The notes: generated from the sequence alone by a model not told the origin. A DNA stretch of 64,000 bases from Planococcus citri (GCF_950023065.1 NC_088680.1:47108559-47172558); one strand, 5' to 3'. Counted from the stretch's first letter, positions 33,985 through 45,800 are shown. Numbers and translations: made by a program.

Positions 33985-34950
33985 CAAATTTACGCTAAGA
34001 ATGAGGGAAAAATCAAAATTTTACCAAATTGACCAAAAAAGCTGAAATTTGGAATATACCCTATTTTCGACATGCCAAATCGATTGGAAACTGTTTCAAA
34101 CCATTCTGAACAGTTCTGAAGCCTCCAGCAGATTTTTGAAGCTCGAAATTCTTACAAAATTTCATCAAAGGAGTTGAAAAGCAGAAATTTATTCTGCGAA
34201 CTGATTTTAATTCGCTGCGAAGTCGACTGCTGGTGGATTTCAAGTCGTTTGGGAGCCTCCAGCGACTTTTTGAAAATTACTGGAGCCTCCAGTAGATTTT
34301 TGAAACTTGAAATTTCCCTAAAATTTCATCACATAGAGTTAGCAAGCTGAAATTCATTTCGCCAACTAATTTAAATACGATATGAAGTCGACTTCAAGGT
34401 GGTTTCAAATGGTTTTGAAGCTTCCAGCTACTTTTTGGAAATTTCAATTTTCCAAAAATCGCCATCCAACCTTTCAAAAAGTCACTGGAGGCTCCAAAAC
34501 GACTTTAAACCCACCAGCAGTCGACTTCCTAGCGTATTTAATTAATTTGCAAAATGAATTTCGGCTTTCCATCTCCATTTTGATGAAATGTTGGGGAAAT
34601 TTCAAGTTTCAAAAATCTACTGGAGGCTCCAGTAATTTTCAAAAAGTCGCTGGAGGCTCCAAAACGACTTGAAATCCACCAGCAGTCGACCTCGTAGCGT
34701 ATTGAAATTAGTTTGCAGAATGATTTTCGGCTTTCCAACTCTATTTTGATGAAATTTTGTGGGAATTTCAAATTTCAAAAATCTGCTGGAGGCTTCAAAA
34801 CTGTTCAGAACAGTTTGAAACAGTTTCCAATGGATTTGGCATGTCGAAAATAGGGTATATCCCCAGCGTTCTAGGTCAATTCGATAAAATTTTGATTCTT
34901 CCCTCATTTTTGGCCTAAATTTGATTTTTGATAATTCACCAAAAATTGAA
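33985..34950. repeat. Second fold-back copy (~470-bp arms)
   Basis: Arms meet near 34455. The left arm has AATGAGGGAAAAATCAAAAT, GACATGCCAAATCGATTGG, GAAGCCTCCAGCAGATTTTTG and GGGAGCCTCCAGCGACTTTTT. The right arm has the same words inverted (CTGGAGGCTCC at 34620 and 34651, TGGATTTGGCATGTCGAAAA at about 34829, CTTCCCTCATTTTTGGCC at about 34898). The word order matches the inner part of the 9787-12260 palindrome but not its outer ~500 bp. The arms are less alike than in that copy, so it is older. Frames at 34061-34243 (-), 34382-34672 and 34538-34907 (-) are repeat artefacts. Confidence 0.75.
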
Positions 34951-35025
34951 AAAGCTACTTTAGCATTTGAAATTTTGACAGGTGATAAATTGTTGCCTGA
35001 TTTTTCGATCTACCTTTGTACGTTT

Positions 35026-36290
35026 AAGCCTGGAAAATTGCCAAAGTAATTGTGCTATCCAAAAAAGAAACTCCTTCTTCGTCTCCTAATGATTATAGAA
35101 TATACTTAGACCCATCAGTCTTCTCTCTTCTCTATCCAAAATCCTTGAAAAAATCATTTGTAAAAGTCTTTGGGACTTTCTGAAAAAGGAACAGATTTTT
35201 CCATCTTTTCAGTATGGTTTTCGTAATAAAATGAGCACAGTTCATCAGTTGCATCGAATGGTACAACTTATTATCAATGGCTATGAAAAGAAGCAATTCA
35301 CAACTGCAGCTTTTATTGACATCAAAAAGGCCTTCGACTCTGTATGGCATTGTGGTTTAATTCACAAATTAGTTACAATCAAAACACCCACCTTTCTACG
35401 TAAAATCATTTCTTCCTTCCTTCAAGATAGGAAATTTTATGTTCAAATTGACAATGAAAGCTCTTTGCTTCGAGAAATCATCCAAGGTGTACTGCAAGGC
35501 GCTGTATTGAGCCCAACATTGTTCATCTTATACTGCTATGATATTCCTAAACCAGCTGATAATGAAACAGCAATGTTTGCTGATGATACATGTTTACTCA
35601 GCCAAAATAAGGATCTTCTAATTGCTCGTAATCAACTTCAAGCTGGTATCAATGAATTAGAACCATGGTTTGAACGCTGGAAACTTAAGCTAAATCCTCT
35701 TAAAAGTGAAACAAAAATCTTCACACTTTGCAAAATCTCACCAACTCCAGAAATCTTAATCAATAACACTGTGGTGCCATGGAATACATCAACAGTTAAA
35801 TATCTCAGCATACACTTGGACCAGAAACTATCTCTCAAAAACCATATCATTCTCAAATCATGTGATGCCTACCTCAAACTTCGTAAACTATACCCCTTAT
35901 TGAATCGTCGTTCCAGATCGTCTACATCTTATAGTCTACTTCTTTACAAAAGTCACATATGCAGCGCCAATATGGATAACAGCTTCAAAAACTAACAGAC
36001 ATAAGCTACAAATTATACAAAACAAAGTTCTGCGAATCATTACAAACGCACCATGGTTCCTCCAAAACAATCAGTTACATAATGAACTGCAAATAGATTC
36101 AATCGACGCCTTTTTTGAAAGACTTACTGAAAAATACCTATCGCCATTGCAAAAAAAACTTCAAAAAAATCTCCATAATACAACTGGAAAATATCCAAAA
36201 AAAAATAACGGAAAACAAAAAATTACTGATATCTACATTGCAGGGAGTTGGAGAATGATTGGTGGTACCTACTTCAGAGTTCGCAAATAA
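35026..36290 (+). pseudogene. Jockey-type LINE reverse transcriptase tail, two frameshifts
   Basis: Reverse transcriptase of a non-LTR retrotransposon, 5'-truncated. From about 35027 it reads AWKIAKVIVLSKKE and NDYR, then a frameshift near 35103, RPISLLSSLSKILEKII, and the long open frame 35231-35995. That frame carries FIDIKKAFDSVW (catalytic Asp at 35318-35320), VLQGAVLSPTLFILY, and FADD (35576-35587), the catalytic pair. VKYLSIHLDQKLSLKNHI is the thumb signature. A second +1 frameshift near 35960 moves the frame to APIWITASKTNRHKLQIIQN, VLRIITNAPWFLQNNQLHNE and LQIDSIDAFFERL, ending at TAA 36288-36290. The NAPWF...LHxxLxI block is typical of Jockey-clade LINEs, and no RNase H follows. Catalytic residues survive, so decay is mild. 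Its last ~190 bp reappear inverted at 36391-36600. Confidence 0.88.
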
Positions 36291-36600
36291 ATAATGAACA
36301 AAAATTTGCCAACTTCCACTCACTTTCTAATGAAGTCTAATCAAATCAAATTTGATCATGGATACTGGAAATGGAAGCTATCTAGTTGTCTAAAGAAGTG
36401 GGCGGAAGTTGGGAAATTTTTGTTCATTATTTATTTGCGAACTCTGAAGTAGGTACGTAGGCAGGTAAGTAGGTACCACCAATCATTCTCCAACTCCCTG
36501 CAATGTAGATATCAGTAATTTTTTGTTTTGGGTTATTTTTTTTGGATATTTTCCAGTTGTATTATGGAGATTTTTTTGAAGTTTTTTTTGCAATGGCGAT
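36140..36600. repeat. Inverted duplication of the LINE 3' end
   Basis: 36140-36329 (ATCGCCATTGC, AACTTCAAAAAAATCTCC, CATTGCAGGGAGTTGGAGAA, TTCGCAAATAAATAATGAAC, CCAACTTCC) is present as its reverse complement at 36391-36600, with few mismatches. The spacer is about 60 bp. The right arm is longer because its GTACCTACTT word is expanded by an extra TACCTGCCTACGTACCTA-like stretch. The downstream arm therefore contains an antisense copy of the ORF2 C-terminus. No A tail separates the two. Confidence 0.85.
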
Positions 36601-36829
36601 GAACCTTCCTCGCGCGTTCTTTTTCAAACCCCCTTTTTTTTACCTTGAGGTACTTTTTTGGGGGATATCACCAATTTTTTCTGAAGTCTTTATGAACAAA
36701 ATATTGGGTTAGATTTGCATTCACTTTTACTCAAACATGGTTTCCTTAAAAAACTTGTGGAGGCGGGGGTTCAATATTCTCTTCTGAAGATTTTTTTTCT
36801 AGTGCATGTTATTCATTTATTTATTTGTC

Positions 36830-36975
36830 AAAATTCCAACATTCAAAAACCTGTTGGAGGCTCCAGAACTACTCAAAATGGTATGAAACTATTTCCAATT
36901 GATTTGAATTGTCTGAAATGAATTTACACACGAAATTTCAACTTTCTAACATAACATGGTAAAATTTTAATTTTT
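36830..36975. repeat. Short remnant of the fold-back family
   Basis: AAAAACCTGTTGGAGGCTCC, then AGAACTACTCAAAATGG, AACTATTTCCAATTGATTTG, and ATGGTAAAATTTTAATTTTT follow the order of the inner arm of the fold-back family. Only one orientation is present. Confidence 0.6.
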
Positions 36976-37133
36976 TTCATTTTTTAAATTATTTTTTTTT
37001 TAGATTAAAAAAAAAGGCAGAACCAATTTTCTAGGTTAAAATTCAAGAATATAAAACGCAATGATAACAATTTTTCAATTAAAAAAAATAATTACTTGAA
37101 AAAAAATCAACTTGAAAAAAAATTTTCACCTAG

Positions 37134-37208
37134 GTACAGGCCGGATTCGAACCGAGGACCTCTTGCGTAGTAAGCGGAAGCTTAAGTCACGCAGCCACTG
37201 AGGCTGCG
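37134..37208 (-). pseudogene. tRNA-like sequence (tRNA-derived SINE head or tRNA pseudogene)
   Basis: Read on the minus strand from 37208: an A-box-like GCCTCAGTGGCTGCGTGACT, a putative anticodon arm with stem CTTCCG/CGCAAG (one mismatch) around the 7-base loop CTTACTA (TAC in the anticodon position), then AGAGGTCCTC and the B-box GGTTCGAATCC. The T-arm pairs at four of five positions. The acceptor stem does not pair: the 5' GCAGCCT is instead complementary to the adjacent D-arm, giving a CGCAGCC/GGCTGCG hairpin. It is therefore unlikely to be a working tRNA. The sequence it would lead into on the minus strand is A/T-rich, as in a SINE, but no SINE body is identified. Confidence 0.5.
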
Positions 37209-37249
37209 TTGATGATCGCGCATTTCAACTCCATACAACGCCGAATGCA

Positions 37250-38260
37250 ACGTATGTTTCGAATATAACGGCTAACGGCCATTCTGATTGATACGTATAA
37301 GTTGACGTTGGTTTGAGTTAATTGAACGAAGCTACAGACTTTTAAACTCAATCATTTATAATGAAATTCGGCATATAGATTACTAAAGCTATAGAGAAGT
37401 GCCTTTTGTACGTTTTAGCTCACTTGCAAAAATACTTTCTGAATAATGAGCGTTTGAAAATTTCAAATTGGGTAAAAAAGTGGTTAGAATTTGTTTTTCA
37501 AAAAATCCCTTCGTAGCGACCTGAATTGTGTATAAATACACCATCATGCAAAATTTCATCGAATTTCACCCAGCAGATTTTCTGAAAAGTGTATTGAAGA
37601 AACTTGAGAAAAAAAACGGTGAAAAAACGACATGTTTGAAGATCTCGTGCACTTTTGGTATTAAACGCACAATGTTCAAATTTTGGTATGTTGATAAGCT
37701 CGTCAAGATCTTCAAAATGACATATTCAACTTGAAAATTGGTGCGATCGTTTTTGAGATCGAAAGGTACTCATTTTCGCGTTTGTTGGTCTCAGAAGAGT
37801 AGGCGTTGCGGTAGCGGCGACGTTCTTTTTCCTAACCCCCTCGCCGTGCTACCGCCCGGCCTGATTCACGCTGGAATCACTTGATGACTTCAAATTCCTA
37901 CTAAACAAAAATCTTATAAATCGCCTTAGAACACACAAAAATCCTCAATATCTTTTTTGATGCAATAAAATAATAATTCTTTCAAATCGTTATATTTATA
38001 GGTTTTTATAAAAAATTTTGCCTACCCTCTTAAGTATCGCGTTATTATTGTATAAAAATTGATCACTTTGTGTATAGCATTTAGACACTGAGCCGAATAA
38101 ATACATACTTTTCTCTCTCTAAAAAATGTCATGCAAGTCTTATGTTGGAACGCACAATCTGTGATTTTGGCTGACCTGTAAATCAAAATGGCCGCCATTC
38201 TGTGAGTAGGACCACTTTTTTTAGGACAGCGGCTAGAAATGTTCCTTAGGACTCCCCCTT
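37250..38260. other. Unassigned interior of the composite element
   Basis: No gene is recognised. A GC-rich patch at 37800-37860 (GGTAGCGGCGACG and CGTGCTACCGCC, partly complementary) and otherwise AT-rich text. The frame 37528-37734 has no domain. This may be the original non-coding body of the element. Confidence 0.4.
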
Positions 38261-38641
38261 TAAGAAAAAAGTTTTCCTGGATGATTGACCAGGGGGGGGG
38301 GGGTGCAATAGATCCTTATGCAGGCTCCCCGACTAATGATTTCAGCATTTTTAAATTTTTCAAAAGGTCAAAATATTGAAAATAGTCGGATTAAGTGGTT
38401 GACTAAGTATAGGTACATCTGCTTCACCAATTGAAAAATTGTTTTTGAAATTTGAAATCCGCCAAAAATAACTATTTCAAATTTCAAACTACAGGTTTTT
38501 ATGGCAAAAATTTGAACTTGATGGACATAATAGAAATTCTGCTGAAGGTCTATTTTGCTTGAAAAGTATGTAATGTAGTTTTTAGAATTCGATTTTGAAT
38601 GAACAACGATTTTTATTGTCGGATTAATTTTTGTGAATCAA

Positions 38642-38717
38642 ATTTTCAGTAGCTTAATAAATTTTCGTTCTTCTGACAAATTTTCAGTAGCTTAATAAAT
38701 TTTCGTTCTTCTGACAG
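38642..38717. repeat. Exact 38-bp tandem duplication
   Basis: ATTTTCAGTAGCTTAATAAA continuing to TTCGTTCTTCTGACAA occurs twice head to tail, starting at 38642 and 38680, apparently without mismatches. This indicates a very recent slippage or a recent duplication. Confidence 0.9.
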
Positions 38718-39303
38718 ACAAAGGAACCACTGAATGACTGAAACACTCAAAATGCCTTATTTTCATTTAGGCAATTTGCACTGAATTTCGCCGAATTTTT
38801 CTGCGATTTCGCCTAGGTAAATATTAATTTTTGCGATTCAATGTGTACGTACGTCGTATTCAACGATTGCCTATTAAAATATTCCGTACCTTCTGAAAAA
38901 TCGTAGTTAAAGCTGCGCACATTTTGCAACTAAGCCTTGCTTAACTGATTAGTTTTCAATTTGAAAAAATTTGAAGCCTCATTTTAGATGTTACAAGCTC
39001 ACGTGCCAGACCTTGAATTTTTATCACAATTTTTCAGCGACCTTTCTTTAAAATTACCCATTTCCACGTTCAGCAAAAAAAAAACTCCATTAGGTCCTCG
39101 ATAGCACTCAATTTAATCCAAATTTCCAAGTTTGCTATCCATTCGCCCAGACACCAGAATTTTGTATAGTAATATTCATTAAAAGTTCACATACACAAAC
39201 GACACGAGAGACGTTCAAGTGGATAGTTTTATAACCGCGTAATTTTAAATTATGTAAGTTTTTGTGCATAAGTGATACGAGACAGATGAAAGTTTGATTA
39301 GCT

Positions 39304-39330
39304 TCGTCGTCGTCGTCGTCGTCGTCGTCA
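39304..39330. repeat. (TCG)n microsatellite
   Basis: About nine TCG triplets in a row. There is no open frame that would make this a coding repeat. Confidence 0.9.
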
Positions 39331-40256
39331 TCCTCGGTATGTACGGCAGCTCGAACTTTTACTCTGGAGGAACGAGCGCAATAACCGATAAAACCGCGTG
39401 TAAGTTTGCCAAAAATACCCTAGAAATTTTCCCCTTATTTTGACGATGAACAACTATGCAACAAAATCACATCGTGTATCGGTAGATAGGTATTACAACT
39501 ACAAGATGGAAAGCGGAAAGAGACGGTTGGTTATTTTTTTTTCGTCTTCTCCTCCCTAGTTCTATAATCTGATTTAATGTTTTTGCGGAAAAGTTATACT
39601 TAGTTAAGAGCGGTAAAGTAGGAAAGCGCGTAATTTAAGTAAAGGATTATCATCTTTTTCAACCTTTATTAATTATAAGGTAAGAGAAAGTTTTATTAAT
39701 AGCGCGTAGTAAATGTATGCGTCTGTCATCGACGTGTTATCCAGTGAGTGAGAGAGAAGGAGAGAAAGAGAGCTAGGTACCCGCACTTATTTCCTCGTGT
39801 ACCTACACTCGGGGTGTAGGTATAAGTATAATGTAGTAGAAGTAAAATTGGTAAACAAAACATGATATGTACTAGGCATATACATATATACACGCGAACG
39901 TTAAAAAGGCTTAAAGCTAAATGATAAAACGGCTGCTGTTGAAGAACTTTGCCCTTTTAACTGTTATTTATGTCCGTTTTAAGTGTCATAAATTTTGAGG
40001 CCGAGTTAACCTTTTGTGTTTAATCGATGTTACGCGGTAACCATCTCGGTTCGTTGATGGTATTCGATGTGCCGCCGTATATTTGTGACAGGTTTGAGGT
40101 TTTCAAGCTCGCTGACGACGAGTAGGTATTTCCTTTTTCTTACGCGAAGCCCTAGCCTACGTATATTGTACTATGTATGCCATCGTATTACATACTCGTG
40201 AGGTGTGGGTATATTGTAGGGTAGGTACCCCGTGCCCCATCTTGTTCACCTTTTTA

Positions 40257-40292
40257 TAGGTAGGTAGGTAGGTAGGTAGGTAGGTAGGTACT
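40257..40292. repeat. (TAGG)n microsatellite
   Basis: About nine TAGG tetramers. It is the longest pure run of the TAGG/TACC word that is scattered through the whole window. Confidence 0.9.
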
Positions 40293-41639
40293 TAGGTGTG
40301 AGCATATGATGCGGATTTTGAGGGATTTTTGTTGTGGTTGCGGCACGATGCAACGACCACCGTGCGCGTGATATTTTCGTGAATAAATAAAATACGAGTA
40401 GAAAGAGAGACGTGTGGTTTCACATTGCGACAGTTGTGTTTAGACAGCGCTAATTGACCAATGGGGCTGAAATTCGTATTTCGTACCCATCATCTACACT
40501 TACCTACACGTTGCTGCGATGCGTTTTAATCGATTTTACTCGTATATCTTTATGTTGTGACATTTTTCGGCAAGAATTTTCATCTAGTAGTGATGAAGAA
40601 GGACTGAAATATTGAGGTGAATGTGTCGGGTAGGGATGAAAAAGGAGCGTGAATTTTGTATCATTCATTTTCCAGCGATTTATGTTTTTCAGGTTGTGCT
40701 TGAATTTATTATTGTAACGTTATGAGAGATGATTGAAGGGCAAAAATTCTTAAGATACCATTTTTCAAAAAACTTGGGTTTTTTGCCAAGTCAATGAATT
40801 CTCTTCCAAATTAAGAATTTTGTGATTTTTGAACAGACAAGAAAATAGCTAGGTAAGTATGGATTTTTATTGAAAAACATTCAATGTATGTAAGTTAAGT
40901 TTTTATGGGCTAAAAATTCACCAGTCGAGTTTTGGGCTCTCTTGTACGTATCACTCCAAACTCTTCTTCTCTTGAAGGCTCCAACGCCAATTTTTCTTTC
41001 AAATTTTTTACATTGTCACAATTCTTAATCAGTTTTTTAAATTGGAAGAATGGCGAAGTTTGCAAATACAGTGATTTGTGATATTATTTATTGTTTCAGT
41101 GGCTTTGGAAATGATTTATTCTCCAAGAGTAAAATCAGAGTCAGAAATTCAAAATTTGGATCCGCATTTCAAAAATACCTAGTTCATTTTGAGGATTCTG
41201 GGTCACTAATTTTGCGTTCAACTTCACTTTTTTGCTTTTTTTTTATTTTACATCTTCTAGACTTTCTTGCCAGTAGAAAGGACTGGGTTGGAGTTCACTC
41301 AAATTATGATTTGGACAAAAAAATTTGGAATAAAATCATTTTTTTAGACGATTTGTGATTCGTATAACAATTAGGAGCCATGAATCAGGTGAGCGAGTCA
41401 TTTTTACTCCTCTGCTATTTTCATTACAGGAAATTTACCTACTTTTGATTTTTGCAACATTTGTGCTCAAATTTTTCGATTTGACCAATTTTTCAACTTT
41501 CCATACTTTTAGATTTTGGGTGAATAAGACAAGTCTAACTTTTAAGAACTTGGAAAGAAAATCATTTAACCCTTTTTAAAAAATGCTGAAATTATATCTG
41601 ATTTTCAAGAAAGATTTTCAGATATTTTGTCTGACTTTC

Positions 41640-42820
41640 ATCTTTATTTTTTGGTGAAGTGCTGTTAAATTTTTGGAAAGTTACTGGTAATTTCTGGTAG
41701 TTACCCGTAATTTTTGTCAAATTACTGGTATTCACTATAAATTGCTGGTCATTTTTCATTTTTGAAAAGTTACTGGTAATTTCCGGTAAATTACCGGTAA
41801 TTCTTGGTAAATTACCTGTAATTTTTGGTAAAAACTGGTAATTTTTGGTGAATTACCCGTAACTTTTAAAATACTGGTAACTTTTAAATTACTGGTAACT
41901 TTTGCTAAATTATTGGTAATTTTTGGTCACTTACAAACTTGTAATTTTTTTGCATATTACGGGTGTTTTTTTTGATAAATAACCAGTAATTTTTGGTAAA
42001 CCAGTAATAATTCTTGTTAAATCTGGTAATTTTTGGTAAATTACTGGTAATTTTTGGTAAATTATTGGTAATTTTTGGTAAATTACTGGTAATTTTTGGT
42101 AAATTACTGGTAATTTTTGGTAAATTACTGGTAATTTTTGGTAAACTAGTAACAGTTCTTTGTAAATGTGGTAATTTTTGGTAAATTACTGGTTATTTTT
42201 GGTGAATTACTGGTAATTTTTGGTGAATTACTGGTAATTTTTAGTGAATTACTGGTAATTTTTAGTGAATTACTGGTAATTTTTAGTGAATTACTGGTAA
42301 TTTTTAGTGAATTACTGGTAATTTTTGGTAAATTACTGGTGACTTTTGGTGGGTAATTTTTGGTGAATTATTGGTAATTTACGGCAAATTGACAATTATT
42401 TTTGTTGAATTGCAAGTTATTTATGGTAAATTTGTACATTTAAACTTTTTAGTAAAACTCTGATTTGTTGATAAATTACTGCTAATTTTTGGCAAATTAC
42501 AGTAATTTTTGGTAAATTACGGTAATTCTTGGTAAGTTACTGATAATTTTTGTTAAATTTCTGAATATTCTCAGCGATGGCAATTTACTGATAATTTTTA
42601 ATGAACGAGTGACCTGAAATTTTCCTTAAAATCTTGGTACATAATTGTTGTCAAATTATTGGTAGTTTTTGTCGACTATTTAACTGGTAATTTTCCGCAA
42701 ATTGCTGTTAATTTTTGAAATACTCTAAGTACCTAGTCATTTTTGACAAAATTAGGTACCTACTGAAAAGTTTTTGTAAATTATTACCGGTAATTTTTGG
42801 TAAATTAATTGTAATTCTTC
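41640..42820. repeat. Minisatellite, 21-bp unit GGTAAATTACTGGTAATTTTT
   Basis: Several dozen copies. The most regular part is 42019-42350; copies on both sides are increasingly degraded. Because 21 is a multiple of three, an artefactual frame at 42168-42356 encodes a seven-residue repeat (VIFGELL/VIFSELL). Local sub-blocks differ by GGTAAATT, GGTGAATT and AGTGAATT variants, showing expansion in patches. Confidence 0.9.
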
Positions 42821-45800
42821 TTTATCATTTAAATAATTTTTTACAATCGAAAATTTGTGAAAATACGTCGATTTTGCATTTTTTTTCTTCAGCCTACGCG
42901 ATTTATTTTGGATTAATATCTACATTTTTTAATGCTTCTCGCTCTGAAATTGGCTAACTCTATATTGAGAGAACCTGAATTCGGTAAAATAAATCAAAAC
43001 AATCAAATTACTTACATGAAAACATGATTAATTTATGTTTTTTCTACAAAACGTTTCTCGAATCGTGTGTAAAAATGTGAATTTTCATCTTACGTAAAGA
43101 TTTTTCATCCAGCATGAATATCAGTGAAATAAATACTCACTTTTGCTTTCAGCCGTTCAAATTCATTTACCCATGAGCAACAAAGTTTCACTCTTTGGCG
43201 AGTTTTCGATTTTTTTTTTCTTTTTTGAAGAAATGAATTTTAGGTAGGTATTCAAAAAACCCTCATTGAAAAAAGTTTGGAAATTTTTTAGCAATCTATT
43301 CAAACTGTAAAATATTATGATAAAAAATCGCACTGTCATAAGTCACTTTCAAAGTAACTTATATAAAACTGCGAAAGAAACGAATACGTGAGGTCTGCAA
43401 CACTGTATACGAATTCTATCCCCCTGTGTATTCGCTTCTCGTTCACTTCTCGTACGTATGTTCGTGTTGTGGCATTGACGCGTATCAATCTCTTTTATAT
43501 TGCTAAATGAACTGCATTTTGTAAAATTTTCATTTTTTGTCAATACACACGCGAAATATACCACACATAAGTATAGGGTGTTTCGTAAATGCGTAGATTT
43601 TCTATAAGTTTTGAAAGGTAGGCAACCCACAAAACACGTAAACCTTGTAATTTTTTTTCTTCCTTTAAATTTTAGTTATTACTGCAGCTCGTAAGATAGG
43701 CAGACTTACTCACTGGAATTTAATTTGAGATGTGTGTTGGGTGTATTGCCATTACCTACTCATCTAGTTGTAAAACTGTTGTTTTCATTGCTGAACATTG
43801 TGTAGAAGAGAGGTGTATGTAGATAACATTTTCGTATGTTTTTTTCCATAACGATTCATTTAATGCTCCGAACGTGCGTTTTTAGAAGCTTCATTGAACT
43901 CTGAACTGGAAATGTGTTCATTTTTTTGATTTCTAGATTCGTTTTCGAGGTGAAGAAATGTGTCTTATTTATGGTTCAAGGAACGATTGTCGTCGATGTG
44001 AAGATTCATCGCCGAAAAGGTAAGATTTTTACGCAATATAAATTCAACCATAAAATGCTGAAGAAAATTTTAGAACGAATAGATGAATCATGTGAGTGGC
44101 CTCAAAAGAGATTCTCTCTCATACACCGGATGACTTAATTCTCGGCTAATTAAAATACCATTTTCAATGCTCACTCGGATAGTAAATATCGTTGTACGTT
44201 TAAACCGTGTATAGTCTACGTACACCAAAGTTTCTCGTTGGTCAACAAACACACGAGTTTCTTTTTTGGCGGTCAGTCATTGGTTAAAAGTAAACCTATA
44301 TATCGACGATTAGATCAAAGCGGCGAGAATTTCTCTGGGGATATGGTTTAATCTGTTTCCATTACTTAAGTGCGAATTTTCAAATGGGATTCGTTCGTTA
44401 ATATTACGCCAAACAGTCGATAAATTATTCATTAATACATCGACTATCACTGATTTGGTCTGGTATGAGCGCCGATCAAAGACCTTTCTGCGTGCAAGGC
44501 TTTGTTCGACGATAACTTCATATAAAACCGCAACAAGGTATTCGTTCAATTGGAAATATGATTTTGTCTGTTCCTGCTCTAGCTAAGTTTACTCTGGTTG
44601 GTTTTTTTGCTCGCTTGCTTGTGTGTTTTTAGACCATGCGAAGAATGCGTTCGGCTTTTGACCTTGTTAATTACGGTTTATTGAACGGTGAAATTTCGTA
44701 CGCTGCGGCTTGGTTATAAAGCTAATTAAAAAATTTCTCGTATGTAATTGATTAAATGGTTATACAGCGATCGGTATGAGCTATAAATTTGACGCGATAA
44801 CCGATTAAGCTTATGAAACTGTATCCAACCTATTTGAATTTAATTGCTTTCGAGAGTTTTAACAGCACCAGCACTACCTACCAACTAGGTATAACTCTGT
44901 TTTCGCAACGGATAATTATGTTTTTCCATTTTAAAAAGCAGAAACTGTGTTATAAGTTGTTTATATTTTTTTTTTGTTCGCTCGCACCTACTCTTCTTCT
45001 TGTTTTAAAATTCAGTATAGCCAGAGGAACGTGTTATACAGCAGGGGGGAGAGAGAGAGGTAAAAAAAGGAGCGTGAAAAGTTAAAACTACACCGACGAC
45101 CTTTTTCGTTTACTTTAAACTAAGTTTCCATTATTCGAACTTCGTTCTCTGTCATTCTTTTTGGCGCGCGTCCAAAAAACGGACAAAAACTTGCGAAAGC
45201 AATTAAAAACTGTCAGCGGAATTTCATAACTTGTAATAACGTAGATAAATAAGGCATTCGTGCGTTGTCAACATTACCCGAGAGGTGAGTAACGAATAAT
45301 TTTTCAGCTTTGAATAGTTCATGACGTGTTTTTTTTTTTTTTGTTTTCTTTCGCAGGGGTTATTATTTTACAGGGTTTAGAGTTGTGTGTGTGGCCTATG
45401 ATGGTCACGAGGAGGTTGTTGTAGGTGGATATCTGAGAGAGTATAAATTTTCTTGGTCGCGTGTGATGAGTTTTTTGAATCTGTCGGGATGTATTGAAGA
45501 GTGGAGGGGGAATATTACTTGAATGTTCGGTGCTTCAAAAGCACCTTTGGTACTTAACTACTGGAATATTAGAAAGCGTATTTTTCTTTATTAGAATATC
45601 ATGTAAGGTGTGTTGATCCTACCATGTAGCCTTTTGCATTGGATCATGGGTTATTCCACTTCAATTCGACCAAGAAGTGCTAAGGGAGGTCGACGATTTG
45701 ATTTTTTTGAAATTTTTCCTGTGTAAAGACCTTCCGAAGGGATGACCAATGGCGCAAATCGCAGCCCTCTAGCCTTTTTTTAATGGCTGCTGAGGGTTGT

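Larger units (their letters stand above)
33914..38335. mobile_element. Composite DNA element with ~70-bp terminal inverted repeats
   Basis: The left end TAGTCGGGGAGCC(C)GCATAAG continues as GATCTATTGCACCCCC, then CCAGGAC near 33970. The right end, read on the opposite strand from 38335, gives TAGTCGGGGAGCC(T)GCATAAG, GATCTATTGCACCCCC with a longer C run, and ATCCAGGA. Similarity extends over about 70 bp, with the C run length the main difference. Both ends have TA as the outermost bases, so a TA target duplication (33914-33915, 38334-38335) is plausible. Between them lie a fold-back copy, a Jockey-type LINE tail, an inverted duplication and a tRNA-like sequence. No transposase is seen. It is either one long non-autonomous element that collected insertions, or two solo ends of one short MITE family facing each other. 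Confidence 0.6.
38336..41640. other. Non-coding sequence without recognisable genes
   Basis: Includes short tandem features listed separately (38642, 39304, 40257). The 39-40.6 kb part is CpG-richer with many TACGTA and TAGGTA motifs. The frame 41050-41358 has no recognisable domain. Confidence 0.45.

Noticed and set aside
40257..40292. Telomeric repeat
   Set aside because: The unit is TAGG (4 bp), not the insect TTAGG, and the array is only about nine copies inside non-telomeric sequence.
42168..42356. Protein with VIFGELL heptad repeats
   Set aside because: Generated by the 21-bp minisatellite; the frame starts and ends within the array.
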